Below are positions 34,339-43,100 of a DNA stretch of 64,000 nucleotides, one piece after another (within the stretch, counting starts at the first letter, position 1; each line of letters opens with the position of its first letter). The stretch is taken from assembly GCF_028714215.1 (NCBI RefSeq), contig NZ_JAQTMS010000011.1, forward strand, positions 41,743 through 105,742, given 5' to 3'. Origin of the DNA: Rhodoferax sp. GTDB lineage: Bacteria; Pseudomonadota; Gammaproteobacteria; Burkholderiales; Burkholderiaceae_C. The notes under the pieces were generated by a model. The model had not been told where the DNA came from, ran no database searches, and saw nothing but the letters and a program-made list of their open reading frames with translations. The translations under genes and the position numbers were made by a program.

Positions 34339-34731
34339 CTAATCCTCAAAGCGACTCTCGGCGTCACGATCACGGTCGTAGCGTCGCGTGAGCGCAAACG
34401 CCGGCAACCAGGACTCGCGCCGAATGATCCAGCTTTCGTAGGTGGGCATGAGTTGGTCAGGGGCATCCAGGGACCCCAGGTTCACCTCGATTTCGTCCGC
34501 GGTGCGTGCAAAGATGGACGAGCCGCAGCGCGGACAGAAAAACCGCCCGGCGTAGTCGCGTGTTTCGCCATCGATCGTCACCGCCTCCTGAGGGAACACT
34601 GCGGAAGCGTGAAAAAGAGCCCCATGATGCTTGCGGCAGTCGAGACAGTGACAAAGGCCGACCCGGTAGGGGCGTCCCGATGCCACGAATCGGACGTTGC
34701 CGCACAGGCAACCGCCCGTGAATGAGTTCAT
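34339..34731 (-). CDS. GFA family protein (glutathione-dependent formaldehyde-activating domain)
   Basis: 130-residue zinc-binding protein. The GFA cysteine pattern is complete: GGCLCGNVRF, then LCHCLDCRKHHGA, then FFCPRCGSSIF, giving the seven cysteines that bind two zinc ions. Most GFA proteins have no shown substrate and are not true formaldehyde-glutathione enzymes. The ATG at 34731 follows GAGGAG at good spacing; a TTG five codons earlier is less likely. Convergent with the TRAP operon. Confidence 0.87.
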   Translation of the reverse strand: MNSFTGGCLCGNVRFVASGRPYRVGLCHCLDCRKHHGALFHASAVFPQEAVTIDGETRDYAGRFFCPRCGSSIFARTADEIEVNLGSLDAPDQLMPTYESWIIRRESWLPAFALTRRYDRDRDAESRFED

Positions 34732-34875
34732 GCTGCGTCTCCTCAAGAATCAAGCGAGTGGAATGTTTACCACGAACCGCACTGTCACCGCAATTGCCCA
34801 CGGCGGACGGGGGATGGGGGACATTGAGGCCTGTGCCAAAACGATAACGCACCGCCGCATGCGGTGCGACAACGT

Positions 34876-35148
34876 TTACTGCCGTGGCAACGGCTTGGCT
34901 TGCCCGCGTTCATAGCGGGGAAAGGCGTTTTTACCGCCGCCCGCCAGTTGTGCGGCTTGCACTTGGGTGAGCTTCAGTTTTTTGCGAATACGGGCCAGTT
35001 CGGCGACCTCTGCGGCATCCACCTGATCACGAAAGGTCAGCCAACTGGCTTCTTCCGCGGCATCGAATTCCACAAAACCGTCCGCGCAATGATCACAGAA
35101 TGACCCGCGGGCTTCCGATTGAAAGACCTGTCCCTTGTATTTCTGCAC
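34876..35148 (-). pseudogene. Orphan MqsA-type HTH antitoxin, apparently frameshifted at the 3' end
   Basis: 90 codons resembling MqsA-family antitoxins: YKGQVFQSEARGSFCDHC is the end of the zinc-binding half, and ARIRKKLKLTQVQAAQLAGGG plus KNAFPRYERGQAKP is the Xre-type helix-turn-helix. The normal MqsA C-terminus after KP (AVVNLFRLLDRHP-like) is absent: the frame stops after LPRQ, while the +1 frame continues with AVNVVAPHA, suggesting a single-base indel near 34885. At the other end only a GTG start is available and the first CxxC pair is missing; the frame is open about 30 codons further up. No toxin gene is next to it. Likely decaying. Confidence 0.6.
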
Positions 35149-35320
35149 AATGGTTTTGACGCCATCCCTGCCGCGCGAATCCCGGTGCCAAGAGCAGTCA
35201 TACCTAAAACCAAATTACGTCGATTTTCTTACTGCATTTCAATAAACAGCCAATGCGACGATCTGACTGCAAAATAAAAATCTAGAATTTGGCGATCCGA
35301 TAGTTAAAAATGAACAGGCC

Positions 35321-35788
35321 ATGGAAGCTGAAATCGACCGCATTGACCGCAAAATTCTGACTGCTTTGCAGCAAGACGGCCGCATTTCCAATCTGAAGCT
35401 GGCGGAGGCGGTGGCGCTCTCGCCCACCGCGGTGCTGGCGCGGGTGCAGCGCCTGACCCGCGACGGCTACATCCTGGGTTACGAGGCGCGGCTCAACCCG
35501 CTCAAGCTGGGGGCCGGCATGATGGTGTTTGTCGAAGTACTGCTGGACCGCACCAGCCACAATGTGTTCGACCAGTTCAAGGCCGCCGTTCAGGTGCGCC
35601 CCGAAATCATGGAGTGCTACATGGTGGCCGGCGGCTTCGACTACCTGCTCAAGACCCGTTGCGCCGACATGAACGCCTACCGCGAATTTGCCGGCACGGT
35701 ACTGTGGCAACTGCCCGGCGTGCGCGAGACGCGCACCTATGCGGTGATGGAAGAAGTCAAGAACACCCAGGCGCTGGCCCTGCTATAG
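35321..35788 (+). CDS. Lrp/AsnC family transcriptional regulator
   Basis: 155-residue regulator. The N-terminal winged helix (IDRKILTALQQDGRISNLKL, then AEAVALSPTAVLARVQRL) is followed by the RAM ligand domain with MECYMVAGGFDYLLKTRC. Features match feast/famine Lrp-type regulators that respond to amino acids. It is convergent with the DapA-like gene (14 bases apart), so target genes are not obvious; it may be a local or global Lrp. Confidence 0.9.
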   Translation: MEAEIDRIDRKILTALQQDGRISNLKLAEAVALSPTAVLARVQRLTRDGYILGYEARLNPLKLGAGMMVFVEVLLDRTSHNVFDQFKAAVQVRPEIMECYMVAGGFDYLLKTRCADMNAYREFAGTVLWQLPGVRETRTYAVMEEVKNTQALALL

Positions 35789-35802
35789 GGCCGCGACGCA
35801 GG

Positions 35803-36723
35803 CTACAAGCCCGGATAGCCCGGCATGCTGAATTGGGCCTCGCGCAAGGCGGCCAGTACGCTTTGGCTGGCGGCGTCGTCCAGCGCCACCAGCGGCGGGC
35901 GCACTATTTGCCAATCGGGGTCTCCGGAGAATTCAGCCAGCACCCGTTTCATCGCCGGGATCATGGGCGCGGCCTGAAAAATCTTGCGGATCACGTCGGC
36001 GCTGGCCTGCAGCGCCGCGCCCTGCGGCGTGTTCCAGCCCCGGTACAAGGCATGGATGCCGATCGGGTTCATGTTGACGGTGGCACTGATGCAGCCGACG
36101 CCGCCGATCGGCAAGGCCTTGGAGAGCAGGGATTCGCTGGCCGGAAAAACGTCAAAGCCGTCTTTCGCAAAGTTGTCGATCATGGCCTGGGTGTTGTCCC
36201 AGTTGCCGGACGAATCCTTGGCCCCCACCACCGTGTCGGGATAGCGCTTGCGCAGCATCTCGATCAGGTTCAGGGTGATAGGCACCTGCGTGAATTGAGG
36301 GATGTGATAAAGATAAACCTTCAGACGCTCGCTGCCAACCCGCTCTATCACTTCGGCGTAGTAGGCAAAAAGCCCCGCGTCCGACACGCCTTTGAAGAAA
36401 AAAGGCGGCAGCATCAGCGCTCCGCCAGCGCCGTTGCTGACCGCATGCGCCGTCAGCCGGGTAGCGTCCGTGAGCGAGCAGCCACCGGTGCCGGGCATCA
36501 GCCTGTCGGCCGGAATGCCCGCTGCCAGCAGCGCGTCGGTCAACGCAATGCGTTCGTCCACCGACAACGATGCAGCTTCCGAATTGGTGCCGAAAATGGC
36601 CAGCCCGACCTGCTGGGCTATCAGCCAGCGGCAGTGCGCTATGAAACGTTTGACATCGGGCTCAAGGCGCTGGTTGAAAGGTGTCAGTACCGGGGCGAAG
36701 ACGCCGCGTAGTCGAGTGCTCAT
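35803..36723 (-). CDS. DapA-family aldolase/dihydrodipicolinate synthase-like
   Basis: 306-residue class I aldolase of the DHDPS/N-acetylneuraminate lyase superfamily. The Schiff-base lysine is in VVGAKDSSGNW (about residue 168), the proton-relay tyrosine in YLYHIPQ (about residue 139), and the carboxylate-binding loop is FGTNSEAASLS in place of GTTGE of true DapA. That changed loop and the lack of dap genes nearby favour a catabolic aldolase or dehydratase rather than lysine synthesis. Single gene between a convergent lrp and nrdJ. Confidence 0.85.
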   Translation of the reverse strand: MSTRLRGVFAPVLTPFNQRLEPDVKRFIAHCRWLIAQQVGLAIFGTNSEAASLSVDERIALTDALLAAGIPADRLMPGTGGCSLTDATRLTAHAVSNGAGGALMLPPFFFKGVSDAGLFAYYAEVIERVGSERLKVYLYHIPQFTQVPITLNLIEMLRKRYPDTVVGAKDSSGNWDNTQAMIDNFAKDGFDVFPASESLLSKALPIGGVGCISATVNMNPIGIHALYRGWNTPQGAALQASADVIRKIFQAAPMIPAMKRVLAEFSGDPDWQIVRPPLVALDDAASQSVLAALREAQFSMPGYPGL

Positions 36724-36807
36724 GCTGCAAATTCCTGAAAGTCCAATGATAAAGGCTGCCTCACCCCTTGGAGGAACAGCGCCATTTCACCGCAACGGCC
36801 GGTACGC

Positions 36808-38589
36808 TCACTGGCTGGCAACGACGGCGGCACCGCCCAGGCTGCCCTCGCGGTACACCGTGCAGCCCTTGAGTCCAAGCTCCCAGGCGCGCAGCAAAAC
36901 CATCTCCAGGTCCTGCACGGTGGCGCTTGGCGGCAGGCGCACGGTCTTGGCGATGGCGTTGTCGACGAACGGTTGCAGCGCCGCCATCAGATTCAGCTGA
37001 TCTTCCGCCGGCACGTCCACCGCCTGCACAAAATGGGCCGGCCGCTGGGCGTTGGCACCGTGGAGTTCCTTGAAGTGGCGCCACGCGTTGTCCTGCGGCG
37101 CGAACATCACCGCTTGCCCATCGGCCCCGCGCACGCGCCGCGTTGCCTCAAAGCCGAACACCGGCTCAATGCCGCTGGAGACATTGTTGGCCAGCAGGCT
37201 GACCGAGCCGGCCGGCGCCAGCGCCAGCAGATGGCTGTTGCGAATGCCCAGCTGGGCAATGGCATCCTGCAGTTCATGCGACAGCTCCAGCACAAACGGG
37301 CTGGCGCCGTAGCTGACTTTGTCGAACGCCGGGAACGCCCCTTTCTCACGCGCGATCTCGATCGAGGTGCGGTAGGCGCAGTCGCGGATGGTGGCCATGA
37401 TCTGGCGACTCAGCTCCAAGCTGGCCGGCGCGCCGTAACGCAGCCCCAGCATCAGGAACATGTCGGCCAGCCCGGTGATCCCCAGGCCAATGCGGCGGCT
37501 GGCATGCACCGCTTTTTCCTGGCTCTTGAGCGGAAACAGCGAGATGTCGTGCACGTTGTCGAGAAAACGGGTGGCGATGCAGGCGGTGGCGCGCAGCGCG
37601 TCGAAGTCCAGGTCGGGATGCGCGGCAAACGGCTGGCGCACGAAGCGGCTCAGGTTGATGGAACCCAGGTTGCAGCCGCCGTAGGCCGGCAGCGGCACCT
37701 CGCCGCAGGGGTTGGTGGCCGAGATCTGCTCGCGGTACCAAAGGTTGTTGGCGCGGTTGATCCGGTCGATGAACAGGACGCCCGGTTCCGCGTTGGCATG
37801 TTGCGCCTGCACGATCTGGTCCCACAAGCCGCGCGCCGGAATCCGCTTGTGGACCCGGCACAGTTGCGGCGCCGCGGACCCCGACCAAATTCGTTCGCAG
37901 ACCTCGGCGCCGGCCGCAATGGGATGCGTGCCCAGCGGAAACAGCAGCGGCCAGGCCTGGTCTTGCTCGACCGCCCGCATGAATTCGTCGCTGATCAGCA
38001 GCGACAGGTTGAAGTGCGACAAGGCGCCGGCCGTGCCCTTGGCCTGGACGAAGGCTTCGACGTCCGGGTGGTCGCAGCGCAAGGTCGCCATCATGGCACC
38101 GCGGCGCACGTTGCCGGCTTCCAGCACGGCATTGGCGGCCTCCCACACCGTCATGAACGAAACCGGGCCCGAGGCCACGCCAGCACTGGCGACCGCCGCC
38201 GAGCCGGCCGGCCGCAGCGTGGAGAAGTCAAGGCCGATGCCGCCGCCGGCCTGCAGCGTGACCATGGCTTCGCGCAAGGCATTGAAGATGCCCTGGATCG
38301 AGTCCTCGATGGAACCCATGACGAAGCAGTTGAACAGCGTGGCGCCGCGTGTCGTGCCGGCGCCGGCCAGAATGCGCCCGCCCGGCAAAAAGCGAAAGTC
38401 CTGCAGGATGGAACGGAAGCGCTCGCGCCACTGGTCGCGGTGGTACGGCTCGGCCAGCGCCACCGCCAACGCCACCCGATCCCAGGTGGCGGCGATTGAA
38501 GGTTCCTGCATGTGACCGTCCTCGCGCCACTGGTATCGGGTGCGCCAGACGTGGTCCGCAACAGCTTCGGTGAACAGGGCATTCTTCAT
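36808..38589 (-). CDS. nrdJ: Adenosylcobalamin-dependent (class II) ribonucleotide reductase
   Basis: 593-residue catalytic protein that reduces ribonucleotides using adenosylcobalamin. The first redox cysteine is in TLFNCFVMG (about residue 88), and the NxCxE catalytic motif is NPCGEVPLPAYGG, followed by CNLGSINLSRFV. The C-terminus LKGCTVYREGS is typical of NrdJ, but the last 50 residues hold only one cysteine, so the usual C-terminal CxxC-like pair for rereduction is missing and the protein is at the short end for the class. No radical-generating NrdB or NrdG is nearby. The ATG at 38589 follows TGGAG. No cobalamin riboswitch was found upstream. Confidence 0.9.
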   Translation of the reverse strand: MKNALFTEAVADHVWRTRYQWREDGHMQEPSIAATWDRVALAVALAEPYHRDQWRERFRSILQDFRFLPGGRILAGAGTTRGATLFNCFVMGSIEDSIQGIFNALREAMVTLQAGGGIGLDFSTLRPAGSAAVASAGVASGPVSFMTVWEAANAVLEAGNVRRGAMMATLRCDHPDVEAFVQAKGTAGALSHFNLSLLISDEFMRAVEQDQAWPLLFPLGTHPIAAGAEVCERIWSGSAAPQLCRVHKRIPARGLWDQIVQAQHANAEPGVLFIDRINRANNLWYREQISATNPCGEVPLPAYGGCNLGSINLSRFVRQPFAAHPDLDFDALRATACIATRFLDNVHDISLFPLKSQEKAVHASRRIGLGITGLADMFLMLGLRYGAPASLELSRQIMATIRDCAYRTSIEIAREKGAFPAFDKVSYGASPFVLELSHELQDAIAQLGIRNSHLLALAPAGSVSLLANNVSSGIEPVFGFEATRRVRGADGQAVMFAPQDNAWRHFKELHGANAQRPAHFVQAVDVPAEDQLNLMAALQPFVDNAIAKTVRLPPSATVQDLEMVLLRAWELGLKGCTVYREGSLGGAAVVASQ

Positions 38590-38760
38590 GGCGAGCACTC
38601 CAAAATCGCGACCCGATTCAGCCTAGCCAGAAAGCGCCTCTTCGGCTTGAGAATTCGCAAAACCGCCCCGACCGTCCGGCCTATGCTGACAGACAGATCG
38701 GGCGCATGACAAGCACCGCCTCGAAGCGGATAGCGATCCAGTAGTGGGTCCGCAGCCGGT

Positions 38761-39312
38761 TCATCCGTAGCGCTGCAGTACCAGATAGTCCCCGCCAGGC
38801 GTGGCCCCTGACCGCGCCAGGACATAGCCATCAACCAGCCATCGCAAGGGCGGCCCGATCCGTGTGGGCGCTGGCTGGAAGTGACGCCGCGCCAATGTGA
38901 GATGCGGCCGAAAGGCGCGCTGTTCCAGCGGCAGGCCCAGGCGGCGCAGCACCTCGTTCAACGCAGTGTGCAGATGAACCATTGGCGCCGGAACGGCATC
39001 CGGAATGGCCACCACCAAGCCGTGCCGCCACTGTTCGCAACGGCTGAAGTCGAGCTCGAAGGGCTGGAACGGCACATGCAGGGCCGGCACCAGTTCCGCT
39101 AGCCGCTGGCGCGGCACATTACCCAGAAAATTCAGAGTCAGGTGAATACTGTGCCTGGCGACCGGCCGGGCATCGGCGCCGACGGTGTCACTGCCGCACA
39201 AGGCACTCAGGGACCGCGCCAGCGCGGGGCCTGGCCACAGGGCGATGAACAGGCGCGCCACGTCGACAGCGCTTTTCCCCTGTCCTGCTGCGCCTGCGGA
39301 CAAATCAGCCAT
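38761..39312 (-). CDS. thpR: RNA 2',3'-cyclic phosphodiesterase (ThpR/LigT, 2H family)
   Basis: 183-residue member of the 2H phosphoesterase superfamily. The two diagnostic HxTx motifs are HLTLNFLG (about residue 52) and HLTLARRHF (about residue 132). These enzymes open 2',3'-cyclic phosphate ends and were first described as 2'-5' RNA ligases. The ATG at 39312 is preceded by GGGAG. Located 38 bases downstream of the nitroreductase gene on the same strand. Confidence 0.9.
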   Translation of the reverse strand: MADLSAGAAGQGKSAVDVARLFIALWPGPALARSLSALCGSDTVGADARPVARHSIHLTLNFLGNVPRQRLAELVPALHVPFQPFELDFSRCEQWRHGLVVAIPDAVPAPMVHLHTALNEVLRRLGLPLEQRAFRPHLTLARRHFQPAPTRIGPPLRWLVDGYVLARSGATPGGDYLVLQRYG

Positions 39313-39350
39313 CGCCACGGCTCCCGGTCACGTCCGGCCTGAAATGGCGG

Positions 39351-40010
39351 TCAGGGCACAACCACGGTCCTGGGCCGTCCAACGGTTTGCGCCAGCAGAA
39401 TCTGCTGGTCGTTTTTCAATCCCATCGCCTGCGACAGGGCGGTGCGGTCCAGCCAGGCCCGGATCACGCAGGCCAGACCGGCGCTGGCGCAATAGAGGGA
39501 GACGTTTTGCGCCATCGCGCCGGCGGCCGCAAAAGCGTACGACTCCCGTTTCGTCACCGGCACCAGCTTCATGCGGGAATGGTCGACCACATACACCAGG
39601 TCCATCGGCGCGGTATCGACAAAGTCCTGGTAGCCGGTGACGCGGCGTACATCGACGGCGCTCACCATGCGCAGCACGTGGGTCGCCGCGGCGTAGCGGA
39701 ACAAGCCGTTGGGAAGGGCGGCGTAAACGTCGACTTCCTGCGAGTTCATGGCGCTCGGGACGGTACGCCCCCCCAGCATCGGGCGGTTGAGGCCGGCCGC
39801 TGCCCACAGCAGGTCCGAAAGCGTTTGCTCGGGCAGCGGGGCCGGGTCGAATTCCCGCGCCGACTGGCGCTGTGCCAGGGCCTGCATCAGCGGCATGCCG
39901 CCCGTGGTGTTGGCCGGCGGCAGGTGGGTGCTGCTGATGGCGTCCACGATCGCCGGTTGCGCCTTGTTTTGGCCAATCAGGCCCTGTGCCATCTTTGTCA
40001 ATAGGTTCAT
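39351..40010 (-). CDS. Nitroreductase-family (SagB/ThcOx-like) FMN protein
   Basis: 219-residue protein of the nitroreductase fold. FMN-binding hallmarks are RQSAREFDPAPLPEQTLSDL, LLWAAAGLNRP and the C-terminal ASAGLACVIRAWLDR; the arrangement with a long lead and SRMKLVPVT is like SagB-type oxidoreductases. No azole-peptide genes are present, so a redox role on a small aromatic is more likely than toxin maturation. AGGAG lies seven bases before the ATG at 40010; the frame is open further upstream but that part overlaps a fragment of another gene. Confidence 0.82.
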   Translation of the reverse strand: MNLLTKMAQGLIGQNKAQPAIVDAISSTHLPPANTTGGMPLMQALAQRQSAREFDPAPLPEQTLSDLLWAAAGLNRPMLGGRTVPSAMNSQEVDVYAALPNGLFRYAAATHVLRMVSAVDVRRVTGYQDFVDTAPMDLVYVVDHSRMKLVPVTKRESYAFAAAGAMAQNVSLYCASAGLACVIRAWLDRTALSQAMGLKNDQQILLAQTVGRPRTVVVP

Positions 40011-40036
40011 ACATGCGCTCCTGATAGGGGTTGAAT

Positions 40037-40189
40037 TCATGTGACACGGAAGTTCTTGAACTGCCACGGCTGACTGCGGTCCAGGTCTTCGGCGAACAAG
40101 CGGCCACGACCGGTGAGCGGAGTCCAATCGGTGTAGACGCCCACCAGGTTGCCGAGGTAGTGCCGGCACAGTTCCAGAATCTCTACGAA
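40037..40189 (-). pseudogene. 3' fragment of an unrecognised gene (50 codons)
   Basis: On the minus strand, 50 codons with normal amino acid composition run from FVEILELCRHYLG through TDWTPLTGRGRLFAEDLD to QPWQFKNFRVT and a stop. Two codons further upstream there is a TGA and no start, so this is the tail of a protein whose body is gone. The sequence is not that of any neighbour and I do not recognise its family. It lies between the nitroreductase and an lrp gene. Confidence 0.5.
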
Positions 40190-40438
40190 AGGCAATCAAA
40201 TTTGCACCTCGGGTTGTGCGCGTTTCCAGCATCGGTCACGGCGCCAAGCAACTCACTTTTGCGGGACAACAGGTGCCGGCCTTGGCTTCCCTGGTCGATT
40301 CTTCGCCATTGACCTCTTGGCGATTTGAGATTAATCAAGCCCGGCACGATTGCAGCTTCGAGCATCGTGCGCGGCGCGTCGGCCGGCGCCTTGCGTCGGT
40401 TCGCGGTTCGACCAGGGGCTCGGTGGTGTGCGCCGGCA
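40190..40438. other. Interval without a recognised gene
   Basis: Between the gene fragment and the lrp gene, 249 bases hold only short frames and no clear repeat, terminator or promoter. Together with the fragment it forms a stretch of about 430 bases with no intact gene, consistent with decay of a former gene. Confidence 0.5.
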
Positions 40439-40981
40439 CTATTCCGAAGAGAATCGGATGCGTTGTTTCGTTTGGCGCGGCTGAATAATGTGGTCCAGGG
40501 GCAGGACACTGGTCTGCTTGATCTTATGCAGCGAGATGGTCGATTTGACGGTCGAAACACCGGGCAGGTGCAACAGATGCCGGTTCATGAATTCCGACAG
40601 CGCGGCAAGGTCGTAGGCAACGATGCGCAACATGTAATCGGCTTCGCCTGCCACCGAAAAGCATTCAAGGACTTCCGGCAAACGGGCAATCTCGCGCTCG
40701 AACCTGGCACCGTGCGTCTCGCCCTTGTCCGCCGGTGTGCCGGCATGACGCTCCAGCACCACGTGGGTAAAGGCCATGACGCCCAGGCCGACGACGGCCG
40801 GGTCGATCACGGCGGTGTAGTGGTCGATCACGCCGGCTTCCTCCAGTCGCTGCACACGACGGCTGACTTGCGACGTCGACAGGTGAATGATCTCGCCCAG
40901 GGCGGCGTTGGTGGCGTGGCCGTCGCGCTGAAGCTCGGTCAGCAGGGCCAGGTCATGCCGATCCACAGTGATGCCGGCCAC
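40439..40981 (-). CDS. Lrp/AsnC family regulator, probable regulator of iorAB
   Basis: 180-residue regulator with winged helix (LALLTELQRDGHATNAALG, then HLSTSQVSRRVQRLEEAGVI) and RAM domain with VLECFSVAGEADYMLRIVA. The C-terminal tail KQTSVLPLDHI is typical of Lrp proteins. It is divergent from iorA, and two dyads lie in the shared 245-base interval, so control of iorAB in response to an aromatic amino acid is likely. This is the second Lrp-type protein in the window and clearly differs from that at 35321. Confidence 0.9.
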   Translation of the reverse strand: MAGITVDRHDLALLTELQRDGHATNAALGEIIHLSTSQVSRRVQRLEEAGVIDHYTAVIDPAVVGLGVMAFTHVVLERHAGTPADKGETHGARFEREIARLPEVLECFSVAGEADYMLRIVAYDLAALSEFMNRHLLHLPGVSTVKSTISLHKIKQTSVLPLDHIIQPRQTKQRIRFSSE

Positions 40982-40995
40982 AATATCTCCTCATT

Positions 40996-41043
40996 GGTAT
41001 TTTGATGCAACCATTGTGCATTAATACCTAATTTGTGTACACA
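40996..41043. promoter_or_regulatory. Candidate Lrp operator region between lrp and iorA
   Basis: Two nested dyads, GGTATT with AATACC (40996-41001, 41023-41028) and ATGCA with TGCAT (41005-41009, 41017-41021), share nearly the same centre and are followed by a perfect ten-base palindrome TGTGTACACA (41034-41043). The AT-rich setting and place next to the divergent lrp gene fit an autoregulatory site. The centres differ by one base. Confidence 0.5.
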
Positions 41044-41226
41044 TAACAATCAAAAGATGCGCCTTCAGCGGGCTAACATTTCTTCACAAATCGTCCCGCC
41101 GGAGTGCTTGCGGGACGAAGAAAAACAACGAGGTCGGACAATTCGAAAGCGGTGACAGGCCGGGTCCAGCACGGATCGGCGGGTACCGCCGGCTTTGCGT
41201 TTATCAAACCTATTGATGAGGCCAAC

Positions 41227-43098
41227 ATGGCAGGAATCCAGGTCTTAGCGGCGCCAGCGCGCATGCTCTTTTCCGGCAACGAGGCGGTGGCCCGCGCGGC
41301 CTGGGAAGCCGGCGTTCGCGTCGCCTCTGCCTACCCCGGAACGCCGGCCACCGAAATGCTGGAGAACCTGGCCAACTACCCCGACATCTACACCGAATGG
41401 TCGGTCAACGAGAAAGTGGCGCTGGAGGTTGCCATTGGCGCCTCGATTGCCGGCTCGCGCTCTTTTTGCGCCATGAAGCACGTCGGCCTGAACGTCGCCT
41501 CGGACCCGCTGATGACGCTGACCCTGACCGGTGCCGCCGGCGGCATGGTGATCGCCGTGGCCGACGACGTGGGCCTGTCCTCCTCGCAGAACGAGCAGGA
41601 CTCGCGCTATTGGGGGCGCTTTGCGCACCTGCCGCTGCTGGAGCCAGCCGATTCGCAGGAAGCCTACGACATGGTGCTTGCCGGCTACGCCTTGTCGGAA
41701 CTGTTCCAGGTGCCGGTGATCCTGCGCCTGACCACTCGTATCTGCCATGTCAAGGCGATGGTCAGCGTCGGCCAGCGCGTGCCCCATGAATCGCCTGGCT
41801 TTGTCAAGGACCCGCAGCGCTGGGTGATGGTGCCGGGCCATGCCAAAGCGCGCCTTCCGCTGATGTTCGAGCGCGAAGAAAAGCTGCGTGCCTGCGCCGA
41901 GATTTCGCCACTCAACTTCGTTGTCGCCGGAAAGGACCGGCGCGTCGGCTTTATCGCCTCAGGGCCGGCCTGGATGCATGTGCAGGAAGCGTTTCCGGAT
42001 GCGCCGGCGCTCAAGCTCGGCTTTTCCTACCCGGCACCGATCGAAAGAATTCGCGCTTTCAGCCAGACGGTGGAGCAACTGCTGGTGGTGGAGGAACTCG
42101 AACCTCTGCTGGAAATGGAGCTCAAGGCCGCTGGCATCGCCTGCCACGGCAAGGACTTTCTGCCGCGCAGCGGCGAACTTCCGCCGGAAGTGCTCAGGCC
42201 GGCGGTCGCGCGCTTGCTGGGTGAAGCGCCGGCCAATGACGACGCCGACTGTTCGATTCGACCAGCGCCGGTGTTCCCGCGGCCGCCGACCTTGTGCGCC
42301 GCGTGTCCGCATCTGGGCGTTTATTACACCCTGGCAAAACTGAAAAACATCACCATTGCCGGTGACATCGGTTGCTACTCGCTGGGTGCCGGCCATCCCT
42401 GGAATGCCCTGGACTCGGTGATCTCCATGGGCGCCTCGATGGGCGTGGCCCTGGGCCTGGACAAGGGTCGCGCCGCAGTTGACAAGGACCGCAGGATCCT
42501 GGCCGTGATCGGCGACTCGACCTTCATGCACATGGGCATGCAAGGGCTGCTGGACATCACCTACAACGGCGGCAATGTGACCGTGCTGCTGCTCGACAAC
42601 CGGACGGTCGGCATGACCGGCGGCCAGGACAATCCGGGCACCGGCCGTGACGTCCACGGTGCGCCGGCGCCGAAGATCGATTTTGTCAAGCTGTGCGAGG
42701 CGCTGGGCGTCAAGCCGGAACGCATCCGCAAGGTCGACCCCTACCAGTTGCCGGAACTGGCCAGGGCGCTGCGCGAGGAAACCAAAATCCCCGAACCCTC
42801 GGTGATCATCACCGACCGCCCTTGCGTCCTGATTGACGAATTCAGGAAACAGCCGGCCTTGCGCGTGGTATCCGACCAATGCACCGGCTGCGGCCTGTGC
42901 CTGGACGTCGGCTGTCCGGCCATCAACGAACAGCGCCGCGAGGTGCTGCTGCGACCCTCCGGCAAGGAAGTGACGCTGCAATACGCCAGCATCGAAAGCG
43001 CAGCCTGCACCGGCTGCGACATCTGCCTGCAACTGTGCGCACCGAAAGCCATCGTGCCGGCGGCGTCGCTACAGACGATCAACTTCGTGAAGAGCTGA
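41227..43098 (+). CDS. iorA: Indolepyruvate ferredoxin oxidoreductase, alpha subunit
   Basis: 623-residue TPP-dependent subunit that converts aryl pyruvates to aryl-acetyl-CoA with reduction of ferredoxin. The pyrimidine-binding domain is N-terminal (SAYPGTPATEMLENL), the TPP-binding motif is GDSTFMHMGMQGLLD with LDN (about residues 430-460), and two 4Fe-4S clusters are C-terminal: CTGCGLCLDVGCP (about residue 553) and CTGCDICLQLCAP (about 595). The ATG at 41227 starts the conserved domain; the frame is open upstream. Followed after two bases by iorB. Probably used for degradation of phenylalanine, tyrosine or tryptophan. Confidence 0.93.
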   Translation: MAGIQVLAAPARMLFSGNEAVARAAWEAGVRVASAYPGTPATEMLENLANYPDIYTEWSVNEKVALEVAIGASIAGSRSFCAMKHVGLNVASDPLMTLTLTGAAGGMVIAVADDVGLSSSQNEQDSRYWGRFAHLPLLEPADSQEAYDMVLAGYALSELFQVPVILRLTTRICHVKAMVSVGQRVPHESPGFVKDPQRWVMVPGHAKARLPLMFEREEKLRACAEISPLNFVVAGKDRRVGFIASGPAWMHVQEAFPDAPALKLGFSYPAPIERIRAFSQTVEQLLVVEELEPLLEMELKAAGIACHGKDFLPRSGELPPEVLRPAVARLLGEAPANDDADCSIRPAPVFPRPPTLCAACPHLGVYYTLAKLKNITIAGDIGCYSLGAGHPWNALDSVISMGASMGVALGLDKGRAAVDKDRRILAVIGDSTFMHMGMQGLLDITYNGGNVTVLLLDNRTVGMTGGQDNPGTGRDVHGAPAPKIDFVKLCEALGVKPERIRKVDPYQLPELARALREETKIPEPSVIITDRPCVLIDEFRKQPALRVVSDQCTGCGLCLDVGCPAINEQRREVLLRPSGKEVTLQYASIESAACTGCDICLQLCAPKAIVPAASLQTINFVKS

Positions 43099-43100
43099 AA

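Noticed and set aside
36973-38499. Plus-strand open frame opposite nrdJ
   Set aside because: Shadow frame; the minus strand carries all RNR motifs.
38590-38760. Cobalamin riboswitch before nrdJ
   Set aside because: No B12 box or conserved cobalamin aptamer segments were found in the 170 bases.
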